A DNA stretch of 64,000 nt from Callipepla californica brunnescens (Eukaryota; Chordata; Aves; Galliformes; Odontophoridae): NCBI GenBank assembly GCA_023055505.1, contig JALIRH010000002.1, forward strand, positions 22,343,937-22,407,936, given 5' to 3'. Below, one piece after another: positions 13,701-25,850 of the stretch; the first letter of the stretch is position 1, and each line of letters opens with the position of its first letter. Under the pieces are notes generated by a model that ran no database searches, was not told the DNA's origin, and worked only from the letters and a program-made list of their open reading frames with translations. Position numbers and translations under genes: made by a program.

Positions 13701-16170
13701 TTGCCAGGGCCAATGGCTCTTCTTAAAAACTTGGCTCAGGTTATATCACCCCCTCTCTGTACATAAGATAAAAGCAGTGCGAATATGAGGTTAACTGAAT
13801 TCAAATAGAAGTCTCTCTCGAGTTATTGCATTCCTTAGAAAATAAATACATTTCTCATATGGTTGAGATTGATCAAAAAAGTATTCTGTATGCCAGTGAT
13901 TACATTCCCATCTGTGATTAAGGTTTTCTGTCTGCATCTGGTTTTCACATTATATTTCTGTAACAAGAATCCTTTATATGGCAGAGTTCACTCTCTGTAT
14001 TTTCTATTAGCTGCAGCTTGAACTACTGCATGGATCGCAGATTTGCACATGTGGTTTTCATTACTTCATACCATTGAGAAAAAGTAATATTTGTTTGGGA
14101 AAGTATGTTTTTCAAAATTTCCATGGTAATACAACATGTTGATCCTTTTTTATAATGCTCATGTAAGACTACAAATTGTTTGAGGCATTCTACTTTCAGT
14201 GAAGTTCAGACTTTAGATGATTTTGCATGTACATTCCAGCAGCAACAACAACTGTTTACGAATCAGGAGGCAAAAATGCATTATAAAATCAGATTACTGT
14301 GGAATGGCTATAGCAGAATGCATCCATCACTTTAGAAAATGTGGTGTGTAGAGAAAATGAACTTGGGACTATAACAAAGGAAGAGCAGTAAGTTAAAGTG
14401 GTGTCTCCTTTGTGATGTGGGCCACAGATGGGTACATTTTTTTTTTTTTTCTTCTAAGAGCTTATTGTTGTACAGTAGAGATTTAAAAATCTTTTGGAGA
14501 AGCATTGTATTGAGTAGACTCAAATAGTGAATTGTTACATGTTACAAAATTTAACATATTTGATCTCAATTATTTCTATTTACCAAATTAGCAAAGGTTA
14601 ACAAAACATGAATACATCTTTACAGATGGCTGCAGTGTGTAATTCTGAGTCCAGAATATGATGCTAATTTAATGTTCCACTGTAAACCCGTATTTCAGCC
14701 AGATTGTGCTATCGTCACTCAGTAGAAAACTTAATGTTTAAATGAGCTCAGTGAAATTAATAGGGCCACTTGGTCAGTGAAGTATTTTTCAGTTTTGCTA
14801 GTGGCATGAGTTTATGACCATAACATTCAAATCAAACAATAATGGCAGTTTAGGGAATGTTGTGTGCATTGTGTAAGTGTAATGCGTTATGCAGAAGTCT
14901 GAAGATTTGAAAAATGCAGAATTCATGATAAGGCACAGCGGAAAGGTAATTTTGAATACCAACGTATGTATGTGGTGACAAGTACAGAATTTCCAAATGA
15001 TAATAATAATTTTAGAAAAACAGTTCTTGCTCCCAAGTGGGAGAGTCCTAAACCTATTTTAGTGGTTGTTTCCCAAATCCCAAAAGGCGATTGTGTCATA
15101 TTGAAAGTTTAACAGTTGCCATGTGCTGGGTACAGTCCCAAAGTCCCCTTACGCCTCTTGGTTTCCCTGCAATAATAGGGCTCTGACTTGGGCCAGGGCT
15201 GCAGTGTATTTTTTTTTTTATTTTTATTTTTGTGGGAAAGATTGCAATTCTGAGCAGCAGTACAGATGTGATCTTTTGAAAATGCCCTCAGGCAATCCAT
15301 TTTTTTTTGCAGTATAATCTAGTCCAGGAGGCAGTCCAGGCTGGGTTCTTGGGTAGATGCATGTTGCTGTGGCCAGATCCTTCTGCATGCTTAACTGTAT
15401 GTCCTGAAACACCTGAGCAGTGGATGCCGGTTGAAGCATGGATGTAACTGTGTGCCTGGCTCTGAAACCTCTCTGCTTTGACATAATTATGAACCCTGGA
15501 AAGCATATTAATGTCTTGGAAAAACTGACAGTGCTGTCATATAGACTCATACTAATGACAGAGTATTTGTGTAACCCAAATAAACAGCTCATGTAGGTGT
15601 TGGAGTGGGAGAGAAATTGCCTTTACAGAAGTGGGAGGATGATTTGTAAATATACCGATACCTTTTTGATCTGTCTTTCTTAAAATGTGTTTGCTGTTAT
15701 GGCTTACAAACGCATATAGTGTTGTGTAATTGTAAGTTCTCTGTTTTTAGTAACCACGTTCATTTAAGAAATTATTCTCTAGGGCTTCTGTTGAACCAGG
15801 TAATGTATGTAATATTTTATATCATATTAATGTATTTAAAACCAATCATTTTTACAGAATTAGTAAATAGGTGTTTTCACGGTGGCATACCAGGCTGCTC
15901 TTACTTTGTTGCCCCTTAAACATTAACAATTTTAAATGGGCAATTTATGAAGCAGCCTTTGTTGAAGAATTAATATGGTGTTAAAGCACTGCCTTATATT
16001 AACTTAGAAAATGTGAGTAGCTGATTTAGAATGATAGTCGTTCTGTCTTCCCTCTTTATTTAAAATACTGCTATTATCATGCAAATGAAGGGGTGTGGTA
16101 CTTCAGACTGGCTGTGATATGTGCTTTTTTTTTTCTTTTTCCTTTTTTTTTCATTTGTTGTTGTCAATAG

Positions 16171-16255
16171 AAAAGATTGATCTGTGGGCTGGTGAGCATA
16201 ATATCTGTCCCAGTCAGAAAAGGAAAGAGGAAATTAGCAGAGCGGTTGGTGGAGA
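16171..16255 (+). other. RUNX1T1: RUNX1T1 exon 1b, 5' untranslated part
   Basis: The exon start is placed after an AG at 16169-16170 that follows an uninterrupted pyrimidine run (16124-16152) and a further T-rich stretch, a classic 3' splice site. There is no ATG in these 85 bases, and an in-frame TAG at 16235-16237 precedes the start codon. The presence of an acceptor implies at least one further upstream non-coding exon. A transcription start inside this exon cannot be excluded. Confidence 0.7.
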
Positions 16256-16343
16256 ATGATATCTATCAAAAGAAACACTTGGAGAGCACTGAGTTTAGTG
16301 ATAGGTGACTGCCGGAAAAAAGGGAACTTTGAATTTTGTCAAG
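16256..16343 (+). CDS. RUNX1T1: RUNX1T1 coding exon 1b (MTG8b-type N-terminus)
   Basis: Eighty-eight bases encode 29 residues plus the first base of the next codon. The peptide starts MISIKRNTWR and ends GNFEFCQ, which I recognise as the long alternative N-terminus of the MTG8b isoform. From memory the human peptide differs only at residue 4 (Val) and residue 27 (Tyr). The start is the first ATG after an in-frame stop at 16235 and has A at -3. The exon ends CAAG before a consensus donor GTAAGG at 16344, leaving phase 1. The leftover G joins AT at 57256 to make Asp30. This short basic segment lies outside the conserved NHR domains; its specific role is not evident from sequence. Confidence 0.96.
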
Positions 16344-19300
16344 GTAAGGAACAGAAAAATATTTGATTTTATAATGTGTATTCCTTTTAGAATTTTTATG
16401 AAATGACTGTACCTTGCCATGTAAACTGTAATTTAAGCAGAAATCTTTGTCTTTACTCCTTAGTTCCTAAGAGTCTAAGTCAATCAAGAGTGTTGTCATC
16501 ATTTTAATAGCACTGAAAGAGTACAGCTATAACAATGAAATCCTTCAGTGATGACTTTTCTAAAATCGTTCTCGTCTCGTAAATACATATATGTGCAACT
16601 TTAATGTTTCCTGTACTTTTTATGCCATAGGTATGTTTTATCTGGCATGCAAATACTGATTGACTGGGCTGTAAAAATAATGCAGTTCAGCTTACTGCAC
16701 TGTGAACTGAAACAGTATTTGCAACCAGGCTAAGGGACAGTTGTAATCATGTTGGCCAAATGTTGGTTGTCTTCATAATTCAGAGGAAACCGCTGGTGAA
16801 CTCACTGGGTTGGGAATCTATGTTAAATTCGATTGAAGAAATATTGGAGATGAATATTTCAGTTTCTTGCATGCAAAAGTTTCTACTAGGCTTGAAAAGT
16901 AAATCTGTGAAGGCAGAACAGCCCTTCTACTTAACTTATGACTGTCATTCCTGTCTTTACTGAAACTGCATTTTTTCTCCTAAAATGGTGTGTCTAGATA
17001 GCAAGAAACTACTAAACTGAGTTTAAGTGCTTTCCAACACTCTTGATAGTCTTTTTTTAGTGTTGGACCGTTTTGCCTCTGACATAACTTTGATGGAGTA
17101 TGATATCAAAATAAAGTGAACAAGAAGTCTTGAGTACTCTGAGCTGTGCTCTGGTTTATTCTGAAGGCAGCTGAAGCCTGGTTGTGTGTTCCTAGCCTCT
17201 CCATGCAAGATGTGGCCTATTCAGGGTCCTACACTACTGGATGTATGGGTGCCATATTGCAAGGAGGTGTACACATTGTGGAGGCTTTGTGTGTTTCTGT
17301 GGATGTACTTCAAAAAAACTAAATCCTATTAACAATGAATTGGCATTCTAAATTGAGTTTCTAGCTTGATTTAAAGCAAGTCAGTGTATCTTTGTGATCT
17401 TCCTGTTCGCAGGTAGTGTGGAAAAGAATGTATATGCATATTCCCAGCAGACTTTCTTGTTGCATTTTTATTTTGCTGATTTCACAGTGTATATCTTCTA
17501 ATTCCCCCCCCTTTCTTCTATCTGCAATTCAGTTTTCAAAGTGTACCCCATATGGGTGGCTCTTGGTTGATTTCTTCCCACAGTATAGGTCTTCATAAAG
17601 GATTTCAAAAATAAATAAATGTAAAAGTAAAAGATTTCATTCCTCAAGCATGCAGTGCTGGCATACTAATGTGAAGCTTATTGTGGTTTATTGCTGTCAG
17701 AGCACGTGCAAGATAATGGAAATTTTCTACAACTTAAGGGAGAGACGTGTTTTCTAATACTGATCATTTTTATTAGGAGGGATTGAATATGACTGAAAAT
17801 CGCTTCATCTTTACAAAGCCCAAATGATCTTCTTGTACTACTGAAATGTTCATAAAATGGGAGGGAACAGCATGTTAACCTGTCTGGTTAACCACCGGGC
17901 AGGTCAGACTGCTTGTATCACCCGGGTGCAGGCACATCTGGACCACCATTGAAAAGCTGCTGTATCCTGAACAGTTCCTTCCCCTTGTAGTCCTATCAAT
18001 GTAGCTTTCTAACAAAACAAGCACATCCTCTCCGTAGCAAAACTTACAGATGTTTAACCATGGTTTACAACTTAGTGAAAAAGATGATCCAAAACTGCCT
18101 TGCAGCTATTTTGTAGAAAAGATAGCAATGGATGGTGGTGAGTAATTGATAGATCTTTGGGCATTCCCATTTTGAGATATATTTGGAATGAGGTGGCTGA
18201 GTAAGTTACCTAAATCTGGATGTGTGCATTTGTAACATATGCAAGAATTTTAGTCTTAAATGGCCAAGATGCTCCATTCTGAAATTTGGATTAGTGACAT
18301 GAGAGATGTGCCCAACACTCTTTATATATATATCTTTTGAAATCCAGCAAGAAGCTTCTGTTCCACTACCCTAGATAGCTTTGTCCTATATATTATAGCA
18401 ACTTTAAGCACACTTCGATGGATGATTTGGCAGACAGTGCCTTTTCAGATGACGTGATGTAGGTTTCATTAAAAGCAGAGGAGGGTCAGAGCTGAATAAC
18501 TGTTCTCACAGCAGTGTCTGAAGTCAATTTCATATGGATTTTGCTGTGCCCAAGAAGATTTGACTTACTGTTTGAAATAAAAAATGGAATAAAAGGCAAG
18601 ATAAGAGGTGGCTGAGCCTATAGCTTCCTTGAAGCAGTGGCCTCTTGTATTACCAGTCTGCCTATGCTTAGGGTGATGGCTTTCATCCATCCTAACCATT
18701 CTTTTGCTCCTGTAATCTCGTCTTTTCCTTGGTTTTCCTTTTTTGGTCTTTATATCAATTGTTTGTGTACTTACCGTCTTGAAACATCCAACTGAAGTAA
18801 TAACTCCCCCTTCTAACATAGAACAGATGCAATTCGGTTCTTGGGGACAAGTGCATTACAGACACAGGTTTGTCATTACTCAATTTACAATTGGGTCTTC
18901 GTCTGTTCATGTGGTGTACACCTGTGACTGGCTGGCATCACATTGGTTGTATGGTATGAGTACGAGAGAGATTAATGAACAACAAAGGTTGGATGACAAG
19001 AAGAGACTTCATGGCACACACGGGTTTTTTCACATCTCGTAAGAAAGTGAAATTCTGAGATGAGGGAGGGAACCCACGTGAGAGAAGCAGGGCCTTGTTT
19101 ATTGCTGACTTGCAAATGACGTTTTATTTCCATAGGTCAGTTTGATTTGGAGTGGTTGAGAGTGGTGGCCGTTTTCTTCAGCTTACTTTCTGAGCCAAGA
19201 AGAACATACTGGGCAGGGATCCAGCTTTTGAAGTACAAAGAAAATAGCCTATAATCTTTATAAAACACTGGCGGACGGGGAAGGGAGGAAATTCACAGAG

Positions 19301-20028
19301 AATGACTGAGTTTGAGAGCAGCTATGTTAAAAGCAGAGTGTGAGAGTGTATGACTTTGGATTTGTTTTAATTCGAAAACTACAACCTTTGAGATGAACAG
19401 ACTGTGACAATAGGATGTGTTTATTAGTAAACTGAAACAAAGCACTTCAGCTGAAGTTCCCTTTCCAAAGTGAATTTCTGAGTGTGCAGAGTTTGGTTTC
19501 TCTTTTTTTTCCCTCTTGGTGATGTGCTGTGGCTCTGATAACATTAATGGGCTTTGCCCCACATGGAGCAGCAAGTGTATTGTAGCACTGCTCACTGATC
19601 CCAGGTCAGTGTGATGCGTGAAATCAATTTATTTGAATCTCTTTGCCTGTATAGGAATTTGGCGGTGTGCCAGTTGTTTTCATTTAATGTTCTTTGTGTT
19701 GAACACAGACAAGCAGGCACGCTTTTGTGCTCCTCTTTCTTTTGGTCTCTCTCTCTCAGCCAATATTCTATTCTGTGGGTTTTCAGAAGAAGTAAGAATA
19801 TGTTACCCTTTCTAAAATCATTTTGTTTAAATAGTATTTAAAGAGCGTAGAAACTGGGTCAGCCAGCGAGCAGCATGTGCAGGGCTTTCACAGACTATAG
19901 GTGGTAGCACCTGCCTACTACCATTTCTTAAATTTTAGTAAAAAATAAAAAGAGAGGAGACACTGGTTTATATTTCTCTGATTCTGTGACTTATATCATT
20001 ATGTAAAAGACTCAAAAAGTGTGTGTGT

Positions 20029-20044
20029 GGGGGGGGGGGGGGGG
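20029..20044 (+). repeat. G16 homopolymer after a short (GT)n
   Basis: Five GT units (20019-20028) run directly into sixteen consecutive G. Such a run can form G-quadruplexes and is prone to length polymorphism and sequencing error, so its exact length is uncertain. Confidence 0.9.
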
Positions 20045-20398
20045 AGAAAGAATGGTTGGATGGATGGGTGAATCAGAGAGACTTTACAGGGTCTTTCTCA
20101 TTTTGAGTAACGGCCTTAATGTAAACGTTAATTTGGGAATTCTTTGTCTCATGCATTCTTCCCTTCTTCCAGGTAATATTGTGAATATATCTGAGGAACA
20201 GCTCTCAGAAAGTAACCATCTCTTTCCTTTTTCCCTCTTCATATGAAAAAGCATGTGGAACAGCAAGTAATTCAGCCCTTCTTAAACAGCGAAAGGAGTA
20301 GACAGCAGCAGCACATAATTCCAGGAGGATTTGTTTTAGCACTTGGTACTGGGAGAGAGGGGAGCAGAGAAGACTGTTGATGCTGCAGGCAGTCCTTG

Positions 20399-20732
20399 CG
20401 GAAGTTGATAGGCAGAAGTGTGGAGCCGCAGCGCAGGGGTCAGACTTGTACACATCAGCCCCGTTTCCTTGTTTAATTACCTGAAGAGCAAAACATCCAG
20501 GCTGAGAGTGTGTGAAAATGCAGTATCTCGAGCTGCAGTTTGCCGCTCTGACATCCTGCGAGGCCAGCCCTGTCTGTCCGCACACGTCAGGGCCGGTTCC
20601 TGACAGCGGGCTATCTCTGCCGGGCCTGGGTTCCTTCCATTCAGGAGGCATTGTGTGCAGGAGGGCTTGGTCAGGAATCTGAGGTTCCTGCCGGTTCTTC
20701 CAGCCCGGACAACGCTGTGACAGATAGGCCCG
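20399..20732. promoter_or_regulatory. CpG-enriched segment, possible regulatory region
   Basis: About 16 CpGs occur in 334 bases, well above the surrounding intron. The segment is GC-rich and bounded by AT-rich DNA, with a (AAT)7 repeat just downstream. It lies 4 kb downstream of exon 1b. Possible roles are an alternative RUNX1T1 promoter or an enhancer-type CpG island. No clear first exon with a strong donor follows: the only candidate donor nearby is GTAAAA at 20929, of moderate quality. A 210-codon antisense open frame (20205-20837) covers it, explained by GC-richness and scarcity of stops; it resembles nothing known to me. Confidence 0.3.
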
Positions 20733-20756
20733 ATTTTTTTTTTTTCTTTTAAAAAG

Positions 20757-20777
20757 AATAATAATAATAATAATAAT
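20757..20777. repeat. (AAT)7 microsatellite
   Basis: Seven perfect AAT units following an A-rich stretch and a T-rich run. Confidence 0.92.
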
Positions 20778-21025
20778 TTGGCTCTTTTTAGTCTTTCCCT
20801 TGTAATTCTGGCATTGGTATAACACTGACTGAAACAAAACAGGTTAACCCTTTCACTTCTGAATCCACGGTTTTTCCTTCTGCTTTATTATTCTCTTTAC
20901 CTTTGCTTAACCTCTTTCATTTTCAGAGGTAAAACCTTCTGAGGACCATGATCTTTCAGACTTGAGTCTGTGCTGTGCAGCTATAATAAAAGAAAATTTT
21001 GAATTTTCTTTTTCTTTCAGTTATC

Positions 21026-21229
21026 ATGAATGTAATCATCATACTTGGCACTCTAAGTTTCTCATTTGCAGCATGCTTGGCAACATTACTTTTATTCATC
21101 CCATGGCATAAAACCAAGCCAGTGTTTGTTCTGGCATGGCCTATTAAAACAGTGGTGGCAGCTATCAGCACTTCCATTCTTAGTACCGGTGTGATTTTCT
21201 TAGGTGTCCAACTTTGGATTTGGTTTTGA
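21026..21229 (+). other. Unassigned 67-codon membrane-like open frame
   Basis: From the ATG at 21026 to TGA at 21227-21229 the frame encodes 67 residues with two clearly hydrophobic stretches (about residues 2-24 and 42-66). They are separated by a polar turn with a PWHKTKP segment, and the end is Trp/Phe-rich (LWIWF). A pyrimidine tract and CAG (a possible 3' splice site) end a few bases before the ATG. I do not recognise the protein. The layout recalls small two-helix membrane proteins, but T-rich intronic DNA readily gives hydrophobic chance frames, and no partner exon or promoter is apparent. Most likely fortuitous; a real microprotein or terminal exon is the minority view. Confidence 0.15.
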
Positions 21230-21423
21230 AATAGTGAGGTCAATTTGGTTGCAGTCCTTGCTCATAGGTGCTGAGTGTTGAGGGAACTCCCTGTGAACTG
21301 TGGAGCTTTCTGTGGACAGGGGTGGGTGGACTTAAATACCAGCCCTAAGCAGAAACTCCTCTTTATATCTAAAGTTCAAGGTTATTGATGATAGATACTG
21401 AAAAATTCAATTAAATAAAGGTA

Positions 21424-21428
<5 letters not shown>

Positions 21429-21468
<40 letters not shown>

Positions 21469-21496
21469 TATACTATATATATATAAATATATATAT
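21429..21496. repeat. Compound (CT)n / (TA)n microsatellite
   Basis: An uninterrupted TC run (21429-21465, about 18 units) passes into a TA-rich run (to 21496), followed by a poly-T/C stretch. The homopyrimidine part could adopt triplex (H-DNA) structure; length polymorphism is likely. Confidence 0.93.
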
Positions 21497-24400
21497 CTTT
21501 TTTTTTCTTTTTGATTTATAGATAATTCAGTTTGACTTCTTGTCAGACTTCTTCTCTGAATGGTAAAGAGTATGGCTTAGTTGGATAATTTCAATTATCT
21601 AGTTCACAGCACAGTGCTGTAAATAATTGTGTTAACAGACCTTCAAGTCACAAGGTGCAAGCAGTAGAGGAAGGGAACGTGTTTATCTGGCTTTGCAGCA
21701 AAAATCAGTGCAGCATGTGACCGTTACATTTCATTGTTGCGGGCAGAAGCTGGTCCAAGAAAGATATTTGTGGTTACAGGAGTGGAGAACAGAGAGCTGA
21801 AAGTTAACTATGGTTTCCTTTTCTTTTACACTGAAGGCTTTCGGTCCAGTCTGTAGAGTTATTCCTGTTGTTGTGCAGGACGTTTTCATGTGCTAATGGT
21901 TTGGGTTATTTTGTAGGTGTGATCAAAATTGCCCAAGCAGTAACTTATATTTTCTCTGCTAGTATTTCATTAGGATTTTGTAATAAAGATTTAAAGGCAT
22001 ACTCTTCCTGCGCAGAAACATTAACGGCCATTACCCAGGAAAGGGTTTATAGGGGATTCCTCATTAAGTGAATGTGCCCTTCAATGGGCATCTGCAGCTG
22101 TGAGTACACATAGCATAATGGGACCAAAAGAGTCATTATGATCTATTGTGCTCCTAATCCTTCATCTAAGAAGGATTTGCAGGGGATGGTGCAACAAAAG
22201 AGCTGTTACAGTGTACCAGATCGATAATCATGATCTAATAAATTCTTAAATTTGTACATAATACTTCACCTTTTAGAATCAGCCCCCTTTCTCAATAGGA
22301 TCTCCTATACTATTCAGGTGTAAGGGAGGCTTTAAGTAAAAGCAAATTACTTAAACACACAGTTTTAAATCCCTTTATCCTTCCGGACTGTAGAGAATCC
22401 ATAGTGTAAACAAATATTGCTTGGATCTGTAGGATGAAAATAAGATGTTTTATAGTCAGGGCCGTATTTCCACAGGGTTTGTATATATGTAGGAAATAAT
22501 GTGTCAGTATGAACATGTATGTCCCTCCTTCTGGCATACTACACATCTTTACATTTTTTCTAGAGTTCCTAATCCAGTGAACTGGCCATGACCTAGCCAC
22601 CCATTGCCAGACTCAGCCTGCTACCTAGAAAAAGCAAACTCCCCTCATACAGGTGGTGACAACAACAGCCACGCTGTCCTTCCTCTGCCCCTTCAGGTGT
22701 CCAGCTCCTCTCAAAAAGGCAGAAAAGGATAGTGTGTAGTGCATGGTCGCTACATCAAAAATCCCTTGGAGGTGATGGTTTTAAATCAGTATTCTGTTTG
22801 AAACTGGAAAAAAGGAAAGAAATCTAGCTTTGGCATTGGGCATATCTACAAGTCACTGCTGTGACAGTTTTGCTTAAGGAAAGTTCTCACAGATAGAGTC
22901 CCAAACTGCATTAAAATCGGTACCTTGCACTGTGCCCAGGCACTTACTACTGCTCTTTGCAGATGTTCTCCTAGTGTGAAGTGCTGTAATTTGCTCTTGG
23001 TATGAAATTCCACTTCATAATCACCTCTGAATTCTTCCCTTGCTTCTCTTCTGAACGGCTACAGCTAAGCACCATGTGGAGTACAACACAATTAGATAAA
23101 ATGAAATTATATTTAAAGGCTTGTGTTCCTAAAGACCCCTCCCTGTTCTTAAAGAAACAAAGATTTTTTTATGTTAATTATCCTTAGCTGTGATCCGATG
23201 CATCTGAGTCTGACTAAAAGCACAGATCTTCTGTCGACCTCTTTTGTATTCAGGGACTTTCTCCTCAGATTGAACAACATTTGGTGAATCCATTTGGGAT
23301 TTGTTTTGGTAGTGGAAACTGACTGGGATGTAGAATGGTTAGGAGATGGCCACAGGACCAAGGACAGAGGGGTAGTATTGATGGCAAAGAGAAGGGAGGA
23401 CTCTGAACTGACAAGTGAGGAAAAAAAAATGCCAGAGAAGGTGTAACTAAGGAAACAATGGAAAGATGGAGGAAATTTATGAAAAGCAATACCTTCCCTT
23501 TGTTATTCAAACAATAATGCTTTTCCATCATCAAGGGCTGAAGGAGTGTGTACTGATTATGCTGTGTTTCTAGACACTGAACTGCATTAGAGCAGTTCAT
23601 TTGGTGATATTGCTTTGCCATTTTAGCAATTACAGGCTGTGCCAGTGGGTAGTCCTATTATAACTGTGAGAGGACCCATCCATAGCCACTCTTCTGTTAA
23701 GATTTAATTTTCCTCATGTAAAAAGGTGCCCCCCTGCCTTTATGCCATTAGATCTTCTCCTTCATCAGGGAAACTTAAAATATTTGATGAGGAAGTGGCT
23801 TTCTCACCTGGCTCTGGAAAACAGCTCAAATGGAGAAGTTTTGTTTAGCTGTTATAGATAACACTCGAATATGTATATGCAGCCTTCATTCATTGCACTT
23901 TTGAAACTAGTCAGAAGTTGACTGGTTAAATACAAAAATAAAGGTATTGAGAATAAACACCAACATACTGTGCAGCGCAACTGCTGTGATACTTCTGTCA
24001 TTGATATATACAGGGATGCATAAAGTGGCCTGTTTTTCAGCCCACTGTACTGGAGGCCAGCATAAAGGTTTTGTTGTCAGATGTAAGAATGAGCTCTATC
24101 TTCTGAATGCTTATCAGCCTTTTTATGAGCTCATTATCTGTTTATTGTTGAAGAAGTACATGTATATAATGTATATACACATGTATTATTCAACAAAGTA
24201 TCATTCAGTGTAATATTTTCTAATCTCACTTTTTTGAAATAATATTATATTGAATAATACTGTTCTCTAATTTCACTTCTTTGACTGTTTCTGATGACTA
24301 TTGTGGTTTGCAAATCTATACTGAAAGTGCTCAAGTGCTCAACAACAGTAGATTCCTATCAGGGCTCCTTTGAACAAAGCTTTTGTACGATTATAAATGG

Positions 24401-25801
24401 AGTAAATAAGTACAAATTGATCAATACACGACAAAAGGGTGAAGAAGAGAGGTCAAGAGGTAAGAACATTTCCATATGAAGCATTTTCCCTGTTGAAAAT
24501 GGCAGTAGAAGCATAAGTAAATGTTGTGTATCGCTGTGTATTTGCTCCACCTGGTGGATTTTCCTGAAAGTGTTTTTAATCTTTGCTAATACGGGAAACT
24601 GTCTTTAATTAAAAACAAAACATACTACCAAGAATAAAGACAGCCTTTTAATTTAGAGCAGCAATGGCATCACAAAAGACAGATTTGGGAAAGAAAACAT
24701 TAAAACTAGCTGTTTCTCTTGGCCACACTCGATCAGTGCAGTAATCTCCATGAGAGCGTAAAGTTTCCAAGCAATTAATGAGGATGGTTTACTTTTGGAC
24801 TGGAGCTTTGTAATTAAGAAGCCTAAATGCAAGACTTGGGAGGTTGCATGTAATCAGGAGAAGTGAGAATTTGCCATGTTGCCCCTAAAGCCACCCCCCC
24901 AGCTAGGAATTCTTGAGTGCCCTGGTAGGAAGGGCAGCACTACTGAGAAAGAGTTCTGCATTCAAGTGTTAGCACTGTGCATTGGCATAATCTCTGTCTG
25001 TCATTAACCTAGCTTTGCAAACATTGTTTTCTTTGGAATTCTTAAGGACTCGATTATGCTTTGATCATCGCATTGTTCTCCTTAGGTTATTTTTTTCCTT
25101 TAGAGTGTAATGGCTCCCTAACAGAAGGTGAAGTTTAGAAAATAGTGTCTCCATATGCAAGGGATTTGGAGACCTTTTTATTGTCTTTAAAAATGTCATT
25201 CACAGTCCTCATTAGCATTTATTGTTGCAAGCGTACAAGCAGAAAATGTGAAATTGGTATGTCATGAATAGCTCCACAGAGCTCGAGAGCCCTGAAATTT
25301 TGCCTGCAGTGTGGTGTGGGGCAGGCATTGAGAGAAAGCTGTCCAGATGGCTGCCAGCACAGAGCCGAGCTGCAGGTTTTTGTCTCTGGTGCTGAGAGGA
25401 GGGAAAGTTCACTGGAGCATACGCTATCACCCCTTGCGTTTTAACAAAACTCACTTGCCATCAGTCAAAACGGGGAGGTGGTGACATTGAAACAAAAGTT
25501 TTCAATATAATGTAACAGGCCTTGTCAAAGGAATAAAATATGTTTAGTTAGTGTCACAAATATTGACGTGTTATGAAGAAAAATGCAAGGCTCGAATTTA
25601 TGGCTAGTGGTAGATCCTCTTTCACACAAATATGCTCTCACGTTATCCTTATTATGAAAATCCTATGCATTGAAAAGACATTGATTAGAGGTCAAAACTA
25701 GGGTTAATATACTATAGCAGGAGGAGTTTCCCTACCCATGTTGAACGAGCAAACACTCTGAGCTTCAAGTCAAAAGGCAACTGATAGCTTGAGCCCCCTC
25801 C

Positions 25802-25850
25802 TTTTTTTTTTTTTTTTTTTTTGGGTGGGGGGTGGGTAGGGGTGAAGGGG
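25802..25850 (+). repeat. T21 tract followed by G-quadruplex motif
   Basis: Twenty-one T (25802-25822) are followed directly by five runs of at least three G (25823-25850) separated by loops of one to four bases. The G part meets the usual four-run, short-loop rule for intramolecular G-quadruplex formation on the + (sense) strand. It would also be present in the nascent RUNX1T1 intron RNA. Confidence 0.8.

Larger units (their letters stand above)
1..16170. other. Non-coding 5' flank or upstream intron
   Basis: No open frame in this stretch resembles a known protein or pairs with convincing splice sites. Exon 1b at 16171 begins with an acceptor, so an upstream non-coding exon is expected and much of this stretch may be intron. 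Base composition is mostly AT-rich with few CpGs, apart from small clusters near 520-600 and 7760-7930. Simple repeats lie at 4654-4675 (TG), 6402-6415 (poly-A) and 10660-10712 (TTTA-like). Stretches around 2.6-2.8, 5.05-5.3 and 6.05-6.65 kb are complex and non-repetitive and have the look of conserved non-coding sequence, but I cannot test conservation. No transposon ends were recognised. Confidence 0.6.

Noticed and set aside
20205..20837. 210-codon antisense open frame
   Set aside because: It covers the CpG-rich segment, runs through a lysine and isoleucine homopolymer-type stretch from the (AAT)n and poly-T repeats, and shows no domain. Best explained by low stop density.
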